From: Aphanomyces cochlioides
Taxonomy: Eukaryota > Oomycota > Saprolegniomycetes > Saprolegniales > Verrucalvaceae
DNA: 64,000 nt
Assembly: GCA_019828595.1 (NCBI GenBank)
Contig: JAHQRK010000003.1
Coordinates: 558,001-622,000 of the forward strand
Direction: 5' to 3'
Positions within the stretch are counted from its first letter, which is position 1; every line of letters starts with the position of its first letter. The notes under the pieces were generated by a model that saw nothing but the letters and a program-made list of their open reading frames with translations, was not told the origin of the DNA and ran no database searches. Below are positions 45,073 to 55,179 of the stretch, piece by piece. The translations under genes and the position numbers were made by a program.

Positions 45073-45837
45073 ATGAAGTTGTCTGCTGGTGTCGTCCTGG
45101 CCCTCGTCGTCTCTTCCACCGTCGCGCGTGAATGCACATCGGCGGACTATCTCCCATTCACATCTTCATTGGGCTCGTGCCTTTCGGCCTCCAAGCTGCC
45201 GCTTGCTGATGCATCGTTGCAGGATTTTATCAACTCGTGCCAGTACCAGGACTGCAAAGACTTCTACAACTCCATTGCGACGCTCGATTGCACGATCGGC
45301 GGAAGTCCCGTCAGCTTGCTCAAAATGCTTTGCGCCGATCCCACCGGCAATGTTACGACAACGCCAACCACGAGTCCTGCGACAAATTCGACGACAGCTC
45401 CAACGACTAAACCGACCAACACAACAACGAGAACGCCCATGCCAACAATTACAGCTCCAACACTGCGCACTCCAGTGCCTCCATCCACCCCAATTCCAAC
45501 AGCAACTGCCGCGGAATGCACCGTGGATGACACGCCTCTTGCTTTTCCGGACCAGCTGCGCCAATGTCTGGCAGCGACTGGCCTCAAGGTTCCTCCAGTT
45601 ACCAAAGACGACTGGGCCAAGCTCTGTCCTGTCGATGCATGCGCAAAGACTGTCAAGTTGTACAGCAGTCTCTCATGCAACATTGGAGGTGTGCCGGCTG
45701 CCGATATCTCCAAAGTCTGCTCATCGATTCAATCTGACAGCTCGATTTCCACGACGACGGCAAAACCACCGTCGTCTACGGCGTCCATCGCTGTCGTCTC
45801 CACTGTCGCGCTGGTACTCGTGTCTTTTGTGCTCTAA
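45073..45837 (+). CDS. elicitin-like protein, two domains, GPI-type tail
   Basis: A single exon of 254 residues. A signal peptide (MKLSAGVVLALVVSSTVA) leads to two elicitin domains with six cysteines each: the first from ECTSADYLPF to LKMLC, the second from ECTVDDTPLAF to ISKVC. A 60-residue Thr/Pro linker between them is likely O-glycosylated. After a Ser/Thr stretch the protein ends in a hydrophobic tail (IAVVSTVALVLVSFVL) with no charged end, as in GPI-anchored proteins. Elicitins are oomycete surface or secreted proteins that bind sterols, and some are recognised by plants. The double-domain, anchored layout is closer to elicitin-like cell-wall proteins than to the short secreted forms. 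It is the best taxonomic marker in the window. Confidence 0.93.
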   Translation: MKLSAGVVLALVVSSTVARECTSADYLPFTSSLGSCLSASKLPLADASLQDFINSCQYQDCKDFYNSIATLDCTIGGSPVSLLKMLCADPTGNVTTTPTTSPATNSTTAPTTKPTNTTTRTPMPTITAPTLRTPVPPSTPIPTATAAECTVDDTPLAFPDQLRQCLAATGLKVPPVTKDDWAKLCPVDACAKTVKLYSSLSCNIGGVPAADISKVCSSIQSDSSISTTTAKPPSSTASIAVVSTVALVLVSFVL

Positions 45838-46008
45838 TCTCAATCTCAGTTATAAGTCTCCGTTGATTGTTATTACCGGAGGCGTGGATCGCACTTGGGT
45901 GACGTCTTTGATGCTGCTGGACAAGTTCAAGAATCGACAGCGTGATAAATAAATCCATTAAGTTATAGCCATTCGATCTGGCCATGAGACAAAAGAGAGG
46001 AGGCGAAG

Positions 46009-47025
46009 TTACTCGCCGAGGATGATGGTGTCGTGGGGGGAGTCGCCAAGCATGGGCGTTGAAAAGTCGTGGTCAAAGGACATGCTAAAAGGACACTCGA
46101 CGAGAGAAGCGCCAGGTCGCATGGATTCCAGCCAGACACTCGGTCTCGCAGGATCGCTGTTGCTCTTCTGCTTGCGCATAGGCACCATAGGAAGCTGCAT
46201 GGTCTTCGTTGGGAGGAGAATATGCTCAAAGGCTTCGTTGCCCATAGATTGGGAAACGTGGCTGTTCTTGCGCGGTCCTTTGTGTTTCTTCGTCGGTGGA
46301 GCAGAGTGACGTCGACTGACACTGCGACGGCTCATGCTGTGGGTTGGAGTATGAAGCACCAGATTGAGATCTCGGCAGTGGACGTTGTCTTGGTTACGAC
46401 ACGCAGGATGGCTATGAAGGTAGTTGCACTCGCCGTCTACGTTGCGGAAGTTCTTGGGGACACTCAGGAAGGCATCGAGGAGCCAGCAGAGTTTGGTGGC
46501 GTTCTTGCTTGAGATAGCATTCTGCTGTCGGTTTTCTTCGCCCCATTGAAACTCTCGAAGGAAGTGGATGAGTTCTTGCAAGTAGGCATCGAAGCGGACG
46601 ATGCGGTCCCGTACAACATGATGCGACGTTGAATCAATGCCGACAAAGAAGAGCTTCATGGTCTTCTTTGGGAATGCAAACGTCGAGAGGGACTTGAGTT
46701 GCGCCATGTGATTCTTGTTGTGGCGCGTTTCCTTGATCGTCGACGCTCGGTAGAGCTTAAGCACTGTGCGCCACAAGAGTCGGAATTGGGTGTACCGACG
46801 CGAGACAATCCAGTGCCCTTTGCCAACTTCATTCACTTGAATCATGTAGTTGACATGCTTTCGGTAGCCTTTGGCATGCTCGTCTGTCGCGCACACCATG
46901 ACATCAATGAAGTGGAGAAAATTCACCCGACTGGATGCGAATGGCTCGGGTGGAAGCGTTGACTTGCTCATGTGTCGAGCGAATTGAACAATGCTGGCCA
47001 GATCCACGCCATCCCACCTGGACAT
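46009..47025 (-). CDS. PX domain protein
   Basis: A single exon of 338 residues. A PX-like domain spans residues 30-170: VMVCATDEHAKGYRKHVNYMIQV, then WIVSRRYTQFRLLWRTV, the Pro-poor loop FPKKTMKLFF, and RDRIVRFDAYLQELIHFL. RRYTQF is the phosphoinositide-binding motif of PX domains, which recruit proteins to endosomes. The C-terminal half is Ser/Arg/Pro-rich without a recognised domain, and ends in LGDSPHDTIILGE. The start at 47025 is the first ATG in frame. It is convergent with the elicitin gene, 171 bp away. Confidence 0.8.
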   Translation of the reverse strand: MSRWDGVDLASIVQFARHMSKSTLPPEPFASSRVNFLHFIDVMVCATDEHAKGYRKHVNYMIQVNEVGKGHWIVSRRYTQFRLLWRTVLKLYRASTIKETRHNKNHMAQLKSLSTFAFPKKTMKLFFVGIDSTSHHVVRDRIVRFDAYLQELIHFLREFQWGEENRQQNAISSKNATKLCWLLDAFLSVPKNFRNVDGECNYLHSHPACRNQDNVHCRDLNLVLHTPTHSMSRRSVSRRHSAPPTKKHKGPRKNSHVSQSMGNEAFEHILLPTKTMQLPMVPMRKQKSNSDPARPSVWLESMRPGASLVECPFSMSFDHDFSTPMLGDSPHDTIILGE

Positions 47026-48434
47026 GTTGGGTGTAGGTCAATGCATAAGGTAGCTCCCCCCATGACGACTTGATTTCTTGGATATTTCGTTCGAGACAAA
47101 GGTAGATTGGGGTGGGAGCCCCATGAGGTGATGGCAAATCAGATGGCATGATGGCAAGTGGATGTAAGCACGAGATGTCTTTTGAACCTTGCGCGACTCT
47201 TCCTGACGCTGGCTTGTTGCTGAATTCGAGCCACTGAATTTGCATTTTCGGAACAAATGGTCATCGCATCGAATGGTTTGGAACAATGCAACAAAGACCA
47301 GTACTATAGCAAAAGTGGATGCGGCTGCACAACGTCGAGAGTCTCTCTCAATGTCGTTGGGTTTCAAAAGAGGTTGGACGAAGCTTGACGACACTTGACG
47401 AGTTGTTGGCACTGCGGACGAGATTGAATGACGAGATTTGTGTCAGGTCTGCATGCATGTAGAGTCCACAAATTGATGTGCCACTTCCTTCTCAGTGGCC
47501 GTGATATCTTGAAAAGAAGGATCAAGTTCGGGCGAGTTTGCATTGATGCGGTTGAGCCAGGGGGAAGAATGAAAAGGATCGTCGGAGGTGGAGCGACGAT
47601 GGGTTGGTCATTTTTACCGACGAGATCCACGATCACTGCTCTCGAGTGACCGCCTCTTACCATCGCATAGATCGTGCATTTCGCCAATATTGAGCGCACA
47701 AATGTGCCATCTTGTCATATGAGGACACGGAAAACAAAAAGTACCTTAGCCACCTTTTGCATTTTTCGAGAAAATGGCCATCAAAGTCGATGCATGATTT
47801 TCAGTGGTGATTTTTCCGTTTGACGAAAATCGAAAAAAACAGTTTGAATAAAAAACAGTGATCTGTTGCAATCTGATTTGGAAGTAGTAATGAAAACAAA
47901 ATCGAACAGAGCTCAAGCGAGAATCCAGACTCAAGGCAGTCAAGCCAAACAAACGCGTTGAACTCAAACTAGTTGGACCAGAAGAGTGCCCTTCATTCGA
48001 CATTGTTTCTTCAGGCATTGTTGATGACGATGATGGTCTAGACGCCAGAGAAATCAAATTCAGGCTTATTGACGCGATAGAAACCACTTCAGAGAAATCA
48101 AAACCAGTCTTATTGACACGATAGAAATCAAAATCAGTCTTAATGCCACCATAGAAATCAATTTCAGTCTAATTGACTTGCTCGAAATCAAAAACAGTCT
48201 TATTGCCAAAATATTGTTTTAAACTGTTGAAAAAAACATCAACGCACTTTTCGATCCTGTTTTTCTCTGTCATTAGAGCGTGGTCGGGAAGCACGCAGGA
48301 TCAAACAGGATCAAAAATAAACACGATCATATCGATAACCGGAGATTATTATCCGGACAAAAACATTAGTGACGAAATTCGATGGTCGGGATGCAACCTT
48401 GTTTCCATTTGTGGATTTGAGTTCGTTGAGAGTC
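47026..48434. other. 1.4-kb region between PX gene and transposase
   Basis: No firm gene. A minus-strand open frame at 47038-47412 contains one hydrophobic stretch (STFAIVLVFVALFQTI) but has no ATG before it. The region includes the 30-bp tandem repeats at 48049-48212 and an ATCCGGA motif at 48351-48357. Confidence 0.45.
48049..48212. repeat. tandem array of five 30-bp units
   Basis: Units begin at 48049, 48079, 48123, 48153 and 48183, with consensus close to AGAAATCAAAATCAGTCTTA then TTGAC and a variable end. The second unit carries a 14-bp insertion. The array abuts the left flank of the first Harbinger-like transposase. Confidence 0.7.
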
Positions 48435-49592
48435 ATGTTGTTTGGCTCAATGCTTCCTGCAGTGTCCTTGGCTATGGCCGGTGTATGTATTGCCGTGTCT
48501 TCCACCCGATCTGGCAAAAAAGCATCCAAGTATAACCTTCTTACAGTGACCCAAGTCGATTTTGATGCGATGCATGACGACCCCAAGTACAATCACTGGT
48601 TTATGGACAACCTTCGATGCAACCAGCGGACGTTTGGTATGGTCTGTGGGTATCTCAACAAGTTGATGAAAGATTACAAGGTTAATCAAAACAACAAGCA
48701 CCATTCGTTTGAGAAAAAGGTGGCTATATTTTTGTACTTTGTGGGATCCGCTGGTGGTTATCGGGAGGTCGCTGGAGCTTTTGGCGTGTCTAAATCTTGG
48801 TGTGTCGACATTATCGACGTCTTCAGCGGTGTCCTTTCGCAAAACGCAAAGACTTGGATTCATCTGCCACGCAATTCGGCTGCATGGATGAAAATTGAAA
48901 TGGGGTTCAAGTCAAAAAATGGAATACCTGGTATAGTCGGTGCTGTTGATGGAACTTTGGTTGAAATACAACGGCCTAAAGATTTTGACGACTTCTACAA
49001 CCGTCATGGGAACCCTTCTCTCAATGTTCAAGCTATTGTGGATGACCGTGGTGCTTTTATGAGTATTGATATCCGACCTGGATCGTTTTCTGACAAGAAA
49101 ATTTGGAAGTTGTCGTCATTTGGGAATTCGATTAGATCTCTTATCCCGCCAGGATGTTGTATTATTGGCGATGCAGGATACGTCTTTTTTCCGTGGTTAA
49201 TGATCCCCTTTTTAACTCACGAGGAAGGTGGTCGACTAAATAGTAGACAAAGGTATTTCAACTATATGCTATCTAGCTCTCGAGTGGTTGTGGAGTGCGC
49301 ATTTGGTAGACTTAAGGAGCGTTGGCGCATTCTCAAGGGTGTTATGTCTGAAAAGATCTTGGACAAGACGCTGAAGTTGTTGACGTCATGTGCAGTTTTG
49401 CACAACATGTTTTTGTGTTTCAATGATCCCCTTTTTGCTGATGAAGATCCATCAAGAGATGTTAATTCGTACACGCAGCCTTTCAACTACTCCACGAATT
49501 CAACTGATATTACCAGTGAACTGCGTTCAATAGCCCGCAACAGACGAGCTGATTTAGCACGAGCCATGTATAAACGGCGAAATAGAATGTAG
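48435..49592 (+). CDS. Harbinger-type DDE transposase 1
   Basis: A single exon of 385 residues from the ATG at 48435. The nuclease has the full triad in HARBI1/DDE_Tnp_4 context: first Asp in GIVGAVDGTLVEI, second Asp in CCIIGDAGYVFFPW, Glu in VVVECAFGRLKERWRIL. An N-terminal helix-turn-helix-like part (YREVAGAFGVSKSWCVDII) fits the family. No frame break is seen, so it may be active. The unusual N-terminus (MLFGSMLPAVSLAMAGVCIAVS) is hydrophobic, so the start may in truth be downstream. Confidence 0.88.
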   Translation: MLFGSMLPAVSLAMAGVCIAVSSTRSGKKASKYNLLTVTQVDFDAMHDDPKYNHWFMDNLRCNQRTFGMVCGYLNKLMKDYKVNQNNKHHSFEKKVAIFLYFVGSAGGYREVAGAFGVSKSWCVDIIDVFSGVLSQNAKTWIHLPRNSAAWMKIEMGFKSKNGIPGIVGAVDGTLVEIQRPKDFDDFYNRHGNPSLNVQAIVDDRGAFMSIDIRPGSFSDKKIWKLSSFGNSIRSLIPPGCCIIGDAGYVFFPWLMIPFLTHEEGGRLNSRQRYFNYMLSSSRVVVECAFGRLKERWRILKGVMSEKILDKTLKLLTSCAVLHNMFLCFNDPLFADEDPSRDVNSYTQPFNYSTNSTDITSELRSIARNRRADLARAMYKRRNRM

Positions 49593-49788
49593 ATATGAAC
49601 TGTTTACTTCAGCTTAATCACTACAGTAACTCAACTCTACTTGTCGGCATTACGAGCTATCATGAGTTGAATCAATTGATCTAGTTGGTTTGATTGACGA
49701 TGTAACGCGGCTGATTGACGATCAAGAGCTTCAATCACATCCGTCATATTCGTCTGAGTTGCACCGACTTCCGTATTGTTTGTAGACG

Positions 49789-50532
49789 TCATGGCTTCTC
49801 CAATTTATTCAAGCCAGAGCCAACCGCTTCGAGGCCAATCATCAATGCCTCCGCTTGGGATGTCAAATTTGTCTTAGACCGCTTGATGCTAGTAGTTCTT
49901 CGATTTGAGAAGCTGCTTGTATTCACTGGATCTGTCTTTGGTGTATCAGCAAGAGTGGGTTCAACTTCACTTGATTCAGTCGACGACCCTGACGACAAGC
50001 CACTATTTTCATCTTGTATGGCTTCATCAGTTGAGAATAATGCAGATCGAGAGAGCCCAGGTTTACTTCCCCAATAGTCTAACATAATGTCGTAGTATTG
50101 TGGTCGACTCTTCACCAAGCCACCGTTGCCCGTTTGTTTCAAAGTCGGACTCGTCCATTTTCTCCGCAAATCATTCAACTACAATGGGAAAGACACTCGA
50201 ACATTCATTAAAGTTAACGTGTACTCTCACCTTGTTTTGTACTTAGGATGCATCAAACGGCGAGCCGACACGACTGGATAGCTCTGTTGCCAAAATCAAA
50301 TAGGCATCCTTTTTGCCTGGGTGCTCTTGACGTTGTCAAATCGTGGAACTAGAACCTTGTATCTAAGCTCGAACAAGCATTCAATCGACTGCTCGGACCA
50401 CCGTGCTGCTTCCTTGGTCTGGTCAGACTTCTTCGGTCTGCCCGTCCGCGCCTTCTTCAAGGCTTGTTGGTCTTCAACGTTCATCGAGCTTCTGCTTTCG
50501 TCAGCAGAAGAGAAAGAGGCACGCTTCGACAT
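49789..50532 (-). pseudogene. Myb/SANT-like partner of transposon 1, probably broken
   Basis: From the ATG at 50532: MSKRASFSSADES, a basic stretch, then RWSEQSIECLFELRYKVLVPRFDNV. At KSTQAKR (about 50305) the frame must shift by one base to continue as DAYLILATELSSRVGSPFDAS, which then meets TAA at 50243-50245. A normal intron (50179-50230) joins to NDLRRKWTSPTLKQTG and the stop at 49789. The Myb/SANT-like partner of Harbinger transposases binds element ends and imports the nuclease. A long alternative intron from 50329 could bypass both lesions, so loss of function is likely but unproven. Confidence 0.55.
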
Positions 50533-51534
50533 TATGGCACTGCTTCTAACAGCTTTGTGAGACTCATCCAACGCATATCACTACCGTTTGCTTGCTTGGT
50601 CGAGCTTGTTTTCCAAACAGAGGCTCGCCACCTCTGTTTCTCACCTCTGACAATAAATACGATCACATCCGAAATCCGCATAAAAATTACCCAATCAGCG
50701 CCGACTCGGATGGACTTCAGTATCGAAGTCATTCTTACCATTTCAAGGACTTCCGCTCTAGTTACCAAAGTACACTGACTATTCGTACTTGAATGGGATG
50801 ACTGTTATGATATTCGCGACCAACGGACTGTATTCGCACAAGTAGAACTGCGCAAGAGAAAAGGAAAGTCAAAACATACTTGTGGGTCATTTGGGCTGAT
50901 TTAGGAATTCATACTCTGTACTATCTCTAAATCTGAGCAAAGGCGGGATAGGGAATAAAGAGCATCGGCGTTGGTGCTAACAACACCTCAATAACAAGGA
51001 GCCATATTGCTGTCAAACAGAAGTCAGCAAACAATGTGAAAATTACATTTTATGTCTATATACGACAACTCATGCGGCATAAGGAACTTCGTTTGAACGA
51101 ATCTCACCCGCCAACGCACGGTATTGTTTATAGCTGCGAAGATTGGCTTGGGTAAAGACTACCACGCTCTGACTTAACGCTTGAAACCCCAATGGCCAAA
51201 TTGAAGGACTGAACCCACTCAGTTAGAACTTATGCACGTTTAGTTAGTCCCCAAAGAAGACCAAAAGAAAGTGCTTACAAGGCAGTTGGAGCAATTGCCG
51301 ACTTGCAATTTGCATTGATCGCCGGCTTTGGTTTCTTGACTTTTTTAGTGTTGCACAATACAACAAAACATCACACTATGCATTGATTGCTACACCGTGT
51401 TGACTCGCTAGCTTCTCAAGAGCTTGTTCCTCATCTGAAGTAATTTTGCTGCGCGTAAGCCCAAGCGACTTCAACTTGCCATTAATACATATCCGTATTG
51501 AAAAAGCACTTGTGTGTTGACCAGTGTAGAAGTC
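50533..51534. other. 1-kb region between the two transposons
   Basis: No gene or clear terminal repeat seen; several short open frames only. Confidence 0.4.
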
Positions 51535-52227
51535 ATGCCAAGAGAAGACAAAGAAGCGCATGACTCCGAACATGTCAAGCCATCCTTTGGCAAGTTTACG
51601 TGCAGCCACGACATCGCCTTGCTCCGTCAAGTTGTTCATGAGAAGCCATGGGAGGCTGACCATGGCTTCGTCATGGAGAAGTGGTCACGAATTGCCGACG
51701 ACCTAAATCGGCGGCAAGACTTTGATATGCCGAAGAAAGGAACGAATCTCAGGGCTCGATTTGACCTGCTGCTGAAGCGCTTCCAACTCGATGAAACGCG
51801 GTCCAAGCGCAAGTCTGGTACGACGGAAGAATACAACGAGCGTGATCAACTTTTGACTGATATCAAGAGCCGAATGGATGACCATGCATCGCAAACCGAA
51901 ACGCTGAAAGAGCGGGCTAAACGCAAAGCCGAAGGCATTGAAAACTCGGGCTTGCTCATGCGCCAAATGGCCATGAAAGAGATCATTCAAGGCGATAGCA
52001 ACAACAAGCCGAAAAAGCAACGCGCAAAGCCTTCGCTTCCAGACGCGAATGCGCTGCTCGACACCATCCAACGAGGTATCCAGCAAAAACAAGAAAACGA
52101 GGCAAAACTTGTCCAACTCATGCAAGACCGTCTTGAATTTGACAGAGAGCAAGCGACACAGCAGGCTGAGCAGCACGCTGCAATGCAAGAAATGATACTT
52201 GCACTTCTCCAAAGACAACCAAAGTAA
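51535..52227 (+). CDS. Myb/SANT-like protein of transposon 2
   Basis: A single exon of 230 residues, intact. The N-terminal third has a Myb/SANT-like helix set (SHDIALLRQVVHEKPWEADH ... WSRIADDLNRRQDF ... LRARFDLLLKRFQ). The remainder is a Glu/Gln-rich coiled coil (QQKQENEAKLVQLMQDRLEF). This plan matches the DNA-binding partner of PIF/Harbinger-type transposases. It converges on the transposase gene 316 bp downstream; the gap is AT-rich and holds no gene. Confidence 0.7.
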   Translation: MPREDKEAHDSEHVKPSFGKFTCSHDIALLRQVVHEKPWEADHGFVMEKWSRIADDLNRRQDFDMPKKGTNLRARFDLLLKRFQLDETRSKRKSGTTEEYNERDQLLTDIKSRMDDHASQTETLKERAKRKAEGIENSGLLMRQMAMKEIIQGDSNNKPKKQRAKPSLPDANALLDTIQRGIQQKQENEAKLVQLMQDRLEFDREQATQQAEQHAAMQEMILALLQRQPK

Positions 52228-52543
52228 CAACAAAAATATACACTGACATTCATTCATGAATTTCCCTAATTAAAGTTCAATATTTGCCAAAAATATGAAA
52301 ATTTGGACAAATTTAGTTAAGAATTTCAACAAATATGTAATAATTATTCAATTTTGAAACAAAATCGCAAAATTTGTATCTTTTGAAGATCTTTTAAACA
52401 GAATGTTTGCGGATTGAGTAATATTATTCCATTTTATTGCTGTTCAAGGGATTTATGAACCGTGCATTATACAAACGTTAGTATAATCAAAACGAAAATC
52501 CTTTTGTTATACAAAATCACCTGTTCAATGGATTAACATCCTT

Positions 52544-53709
52544 TCATGCCAAATATTCATCGATTGAAGGCGGCTTCATGTCGAAGTACATCGAGACTTG
52601 GTTGCCGCGAGACTTCATGCAGGTGTGGCAGTTGGTGAGCAATGTTGCAACAAGCCAAAACATTCCAATTGGAGAGTTGCGCACCTTCATTTTCTTGTCA
52701 TACGACACAAATCCCCAAAGGCTTTTCACAAGATGAAAGCTCCACTCCACTGACTCCCTCACAGAACTCATAGAGGAGTTGAATATCGCTTGAAACGAGC
52801 CAGGGGAAGCATTTCCAAAGGGACACGACAAGCACTGACGGCAACCATACGCGGGATCGCCATACAAACAGTAGGATTTCAGGATAGGATCATCCATCAT
52901 TCGCTCCAGCACACCACTCATGGACAGGACAGTCGCATCATGCCGACGTCCCTCAACGGGGCCGAACATGCTGATGATGATTCCGTCGGGACACACAATG
53001 CCTTGCCAATTCATGCAATGACGACGGGGGTAGCCATTATACACGGCTCGTTGGAGATTTTCATCGGCAGGCGCATGGTCCCGAGCACTGGGACGAGCAA
53101 TATATTGCTTAGTTCCGTCGATGAAACCAACGCACGTACGCAACCCAACCAAACCACTCTTGCGCTCAATGGCTGATGCATACTGATCTATAGACTAGTC
53201 ATTGATTGATCATACATTACACTTACGTGAGCGCCGCGAAAAGAGCTCCTGATGCAAATACAGTATGTCGGCAAAAGATGAGTGTATCTCACGTACTGTA
53301 GTATAGACTATACGGCTGCAAGCCTCCATAGATCGGCCAAATTCGTTGGCGACGGTGTACAATCTCGACGGTTCAGCAAGGCGCTGGCATGTCAACGCCA
53401 GTGCTTCGAGCTCATCTAATTTGTCGCCCTCATGAGTGACCAACCACGCAGGCAGCTTCAATTTGAAGCATAGTTGCTCTAATTGAGGTATCGTAAACCG
53501 GTATTTGAACTTCGCCGTCGCGTTGTCGATATCTCTATCGAAAGCATTGTTGTAGGATACTATGGGCGTTCAGGGCGCAATCTTATGACATGACTGGAAA
53601 GTAACACTTCCATGAAAGACATGAACTCACCAACATTACCGCCACATCGGTCGAGAGCACTTGTCACTAGAGCAAGGAACTCGGCGTTGCTCATGGGACT
53701 GACGCTCAT
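52544..53709 (-). CDS. Harbinger-type DDE transposase 2
   Basis: Three exons (53709-53631, 53559-53227, 53187-52544; introns of 71 and 39 bp) encode 351 residues. The triad is present: first Asp in CVGFIDGTKQYIARP, second Asp in CLYGDPAYGCRQ, Glu in VRESVEWSFHLVKSLWGF. The middle exon provides the helix-turn-helix-like segment TVANEFGRSMEACSRIVYTTV. No stop or frame break is visible, so the enzyme could be active. The presence of introns inside a transposase gene fits eukaryotic Harbinger elements. Confidence 0.82.
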
Positions 53710-54174
53710 GTTGAATGAATGGAGCAAATTATCCGGTGATAACATCCGGAATCCAAAATAAAGGATTTCCGAAAAACAGACAAATTTGAGTTTTGGATTG
53801 AAACAAAAACTTGAAATTTTCGTCGAAAAATCTTGCATTCAAAATTTCAGGTAAAGTTTTTGGGCGAAATCGACTCCAAAAATTTGGGTTTTCGAAAACT
53901 CTCTATTGAGTATGAAGTCATTGATCAATACAGTATCAAACGATTCAGCACAAAATTCTATTTTTGGAAATACATAAATCTCAAAATGACATTTTTGGTC
54001 GAAAATTGGGATCCATCACCTTCAAGCCTTCATAACTTTGGACTCGAGCGTCATTTACGAGATGTTAAGGTGTCAAAATGTAGCTCGAAGACTCTGGTTT
54101 GTGATGCAATAGCTAACTCAAACGTTGCAAGATGGTTGATTAGCCACATTTTGTTTTCTGTGTCCTCATATTGT
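53710..54174. other. intergenic region after transposon 2
   Basis: About 465 bp, AT-rich, with ATCCGG-type sites near 53731 and 53744. A plus-strand open frame from 53833 runs through it, but it is opposite the next gene and has no family signature. Confidence 0.35.
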
Positions 54175-55158
54175 TCATTGCAAAACAGGCGACTCGACCA
54201 ACTCATCGGATTTTTCCCGAGCAAGCAACCCACGACGCCATCTGAAATCGAGTTGCCAACCGGAATCTTGTTGATTTACAATTGCGGTTTCACAAACAAG
54301 ACAACAGTGTACGGCGTCGCATCACTCACAACACACGCCAGCTCATTTTTCTCGCCATGTTGTCCCAAGCCAACATACTTCGGTGACGATACTGCATGAC
54401 ATAATTGAGGATTCATCATGTTGTCATTGTGAGAATCATACCATGAAACAGTAACCCCGCTTGAGCTTGGGGCAAAGCTGAACAGCAGTTTCACATTGAA
54501 ACCGAATTGTGAAAGCCTTCGGGCATGGTCCGAAGCGCTGGGTAGATGGAAATTGCATCTAGGAAGAACTTGATGGGGATGTAGGCGCAAGAGGAAATCA
54601 CATGGAGGCATCCGCCTCAATGCACTTCCAACGGACGTGATCGATCCAGCGAACAAAGCATTGTCACCGACTAAACTCCAACGTCGATCATCGTATTGCT
54701 GCTTAATAGCCAAACGCGGTATAAACATTTGCATAGGAAACTCACCGTGGAGCAAGAACGTCTCCTCTCATCGTTTGATATGGCATACAATGAATTGCCT
54801 TCGGAGTTCATGACTGGCCATGACCTTGATCTTTCAGTAACAAACGACTTGAATCGCGCGTGACCTTCGTGTAGATGTGGACGCTCGTTGTCCATGACTC
54901 GTGTTTGGCAAAAATGGCAGTGGTGCAAAGCCAAAAAGGATGGGCAAGTATTTCCAACCAAACGTCAGACGAACCGACTAGCTTGGCGTCATTGCTGCCA
55001 GGTACGAGAGCAATATCACAGTCAGTGGTGAATTCCATGCCACTGATAGATGTAGCAAAATCAAGAAGTTCTCCATCGAAGCCGATCTCAACTGGAGTGA
55101 AGCTAAATCTTCGAGGAGCTGAGCATGTCCGAATGACCAATCGAACTATCTTATACAT
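54175..55158 (-). CDS. unrecognised protein, multi-exon model uncertain
   Basis: The minus strand shows three stretches with protein-like composition: MYKIVRLVIRTCSAPRRFSF ... GMEFTTDCDIALVPGSND ... FAKHESWTTSVHIYTKV (from an ATG at 55158), then PRLAIKQQYDDRRWSLVGDN ... GVTVSWYDSHNDNMMNPQ (about 54755-54290), then LWRRGLLAREKSDELVESPV ending near 54175. A GT-AG intron at about 54236-54280 joins the last two; the junction around 54770-54850 has several possible solutions. I do not recognise the family. The start lies only 22 bp from the ATG proposed for the divergent LRR gene, so one of the two starts may be wrong. Confidence 0.4.
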
Positions 55159-55179
55159 CAGTAGATCACTGACAATGGT

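Larger units (their letters stand above)
48350..50532. mobile_element. PIF/Harbinger-like transposon 1
   Basis: A convergent pair, DDE transposase on the plus strand and Myb/SANT-like protein on the minus strand, is the known two-gene layout of PIF/Harbinger elements. The outer ends are not defined: I found no terminal inverted repeats in the flanking 300 bp, so the limits given are those of the genes plus the short upstream region. Confidence 0.6.
51535..53709. mobile_element. PIF/Harbinger-like transposon 2
   Basis: A second convergent pair of a Myb/SANT-like gene (plus) and a DDE transposase (minus). The transposases of elements 1 and 2 share only the triad context, so they belong to different lineages. 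Ends were not found; limits are those of the genes. Confidence 0.6.

Noticed and set aside
45089..45952. 287-codon alternative frame over the elicitin gene
   Set aside because: A shifted frame of the elicitin; it has no signal peptide and is Arg/Pro-rich, as expected for a shadow.
51535..53709. Terminal inverted repeats for the Harbinger elements
   Set aside because: I compared the flanks by eye and found no convincing matching ends, so I did not assign element borders.
53833..54399. 188-codon plus-strand open frame
   Set aside because: AT-rich at its start, runs opposite the better-looking minus-strand exons, and shows no recognisable motif.
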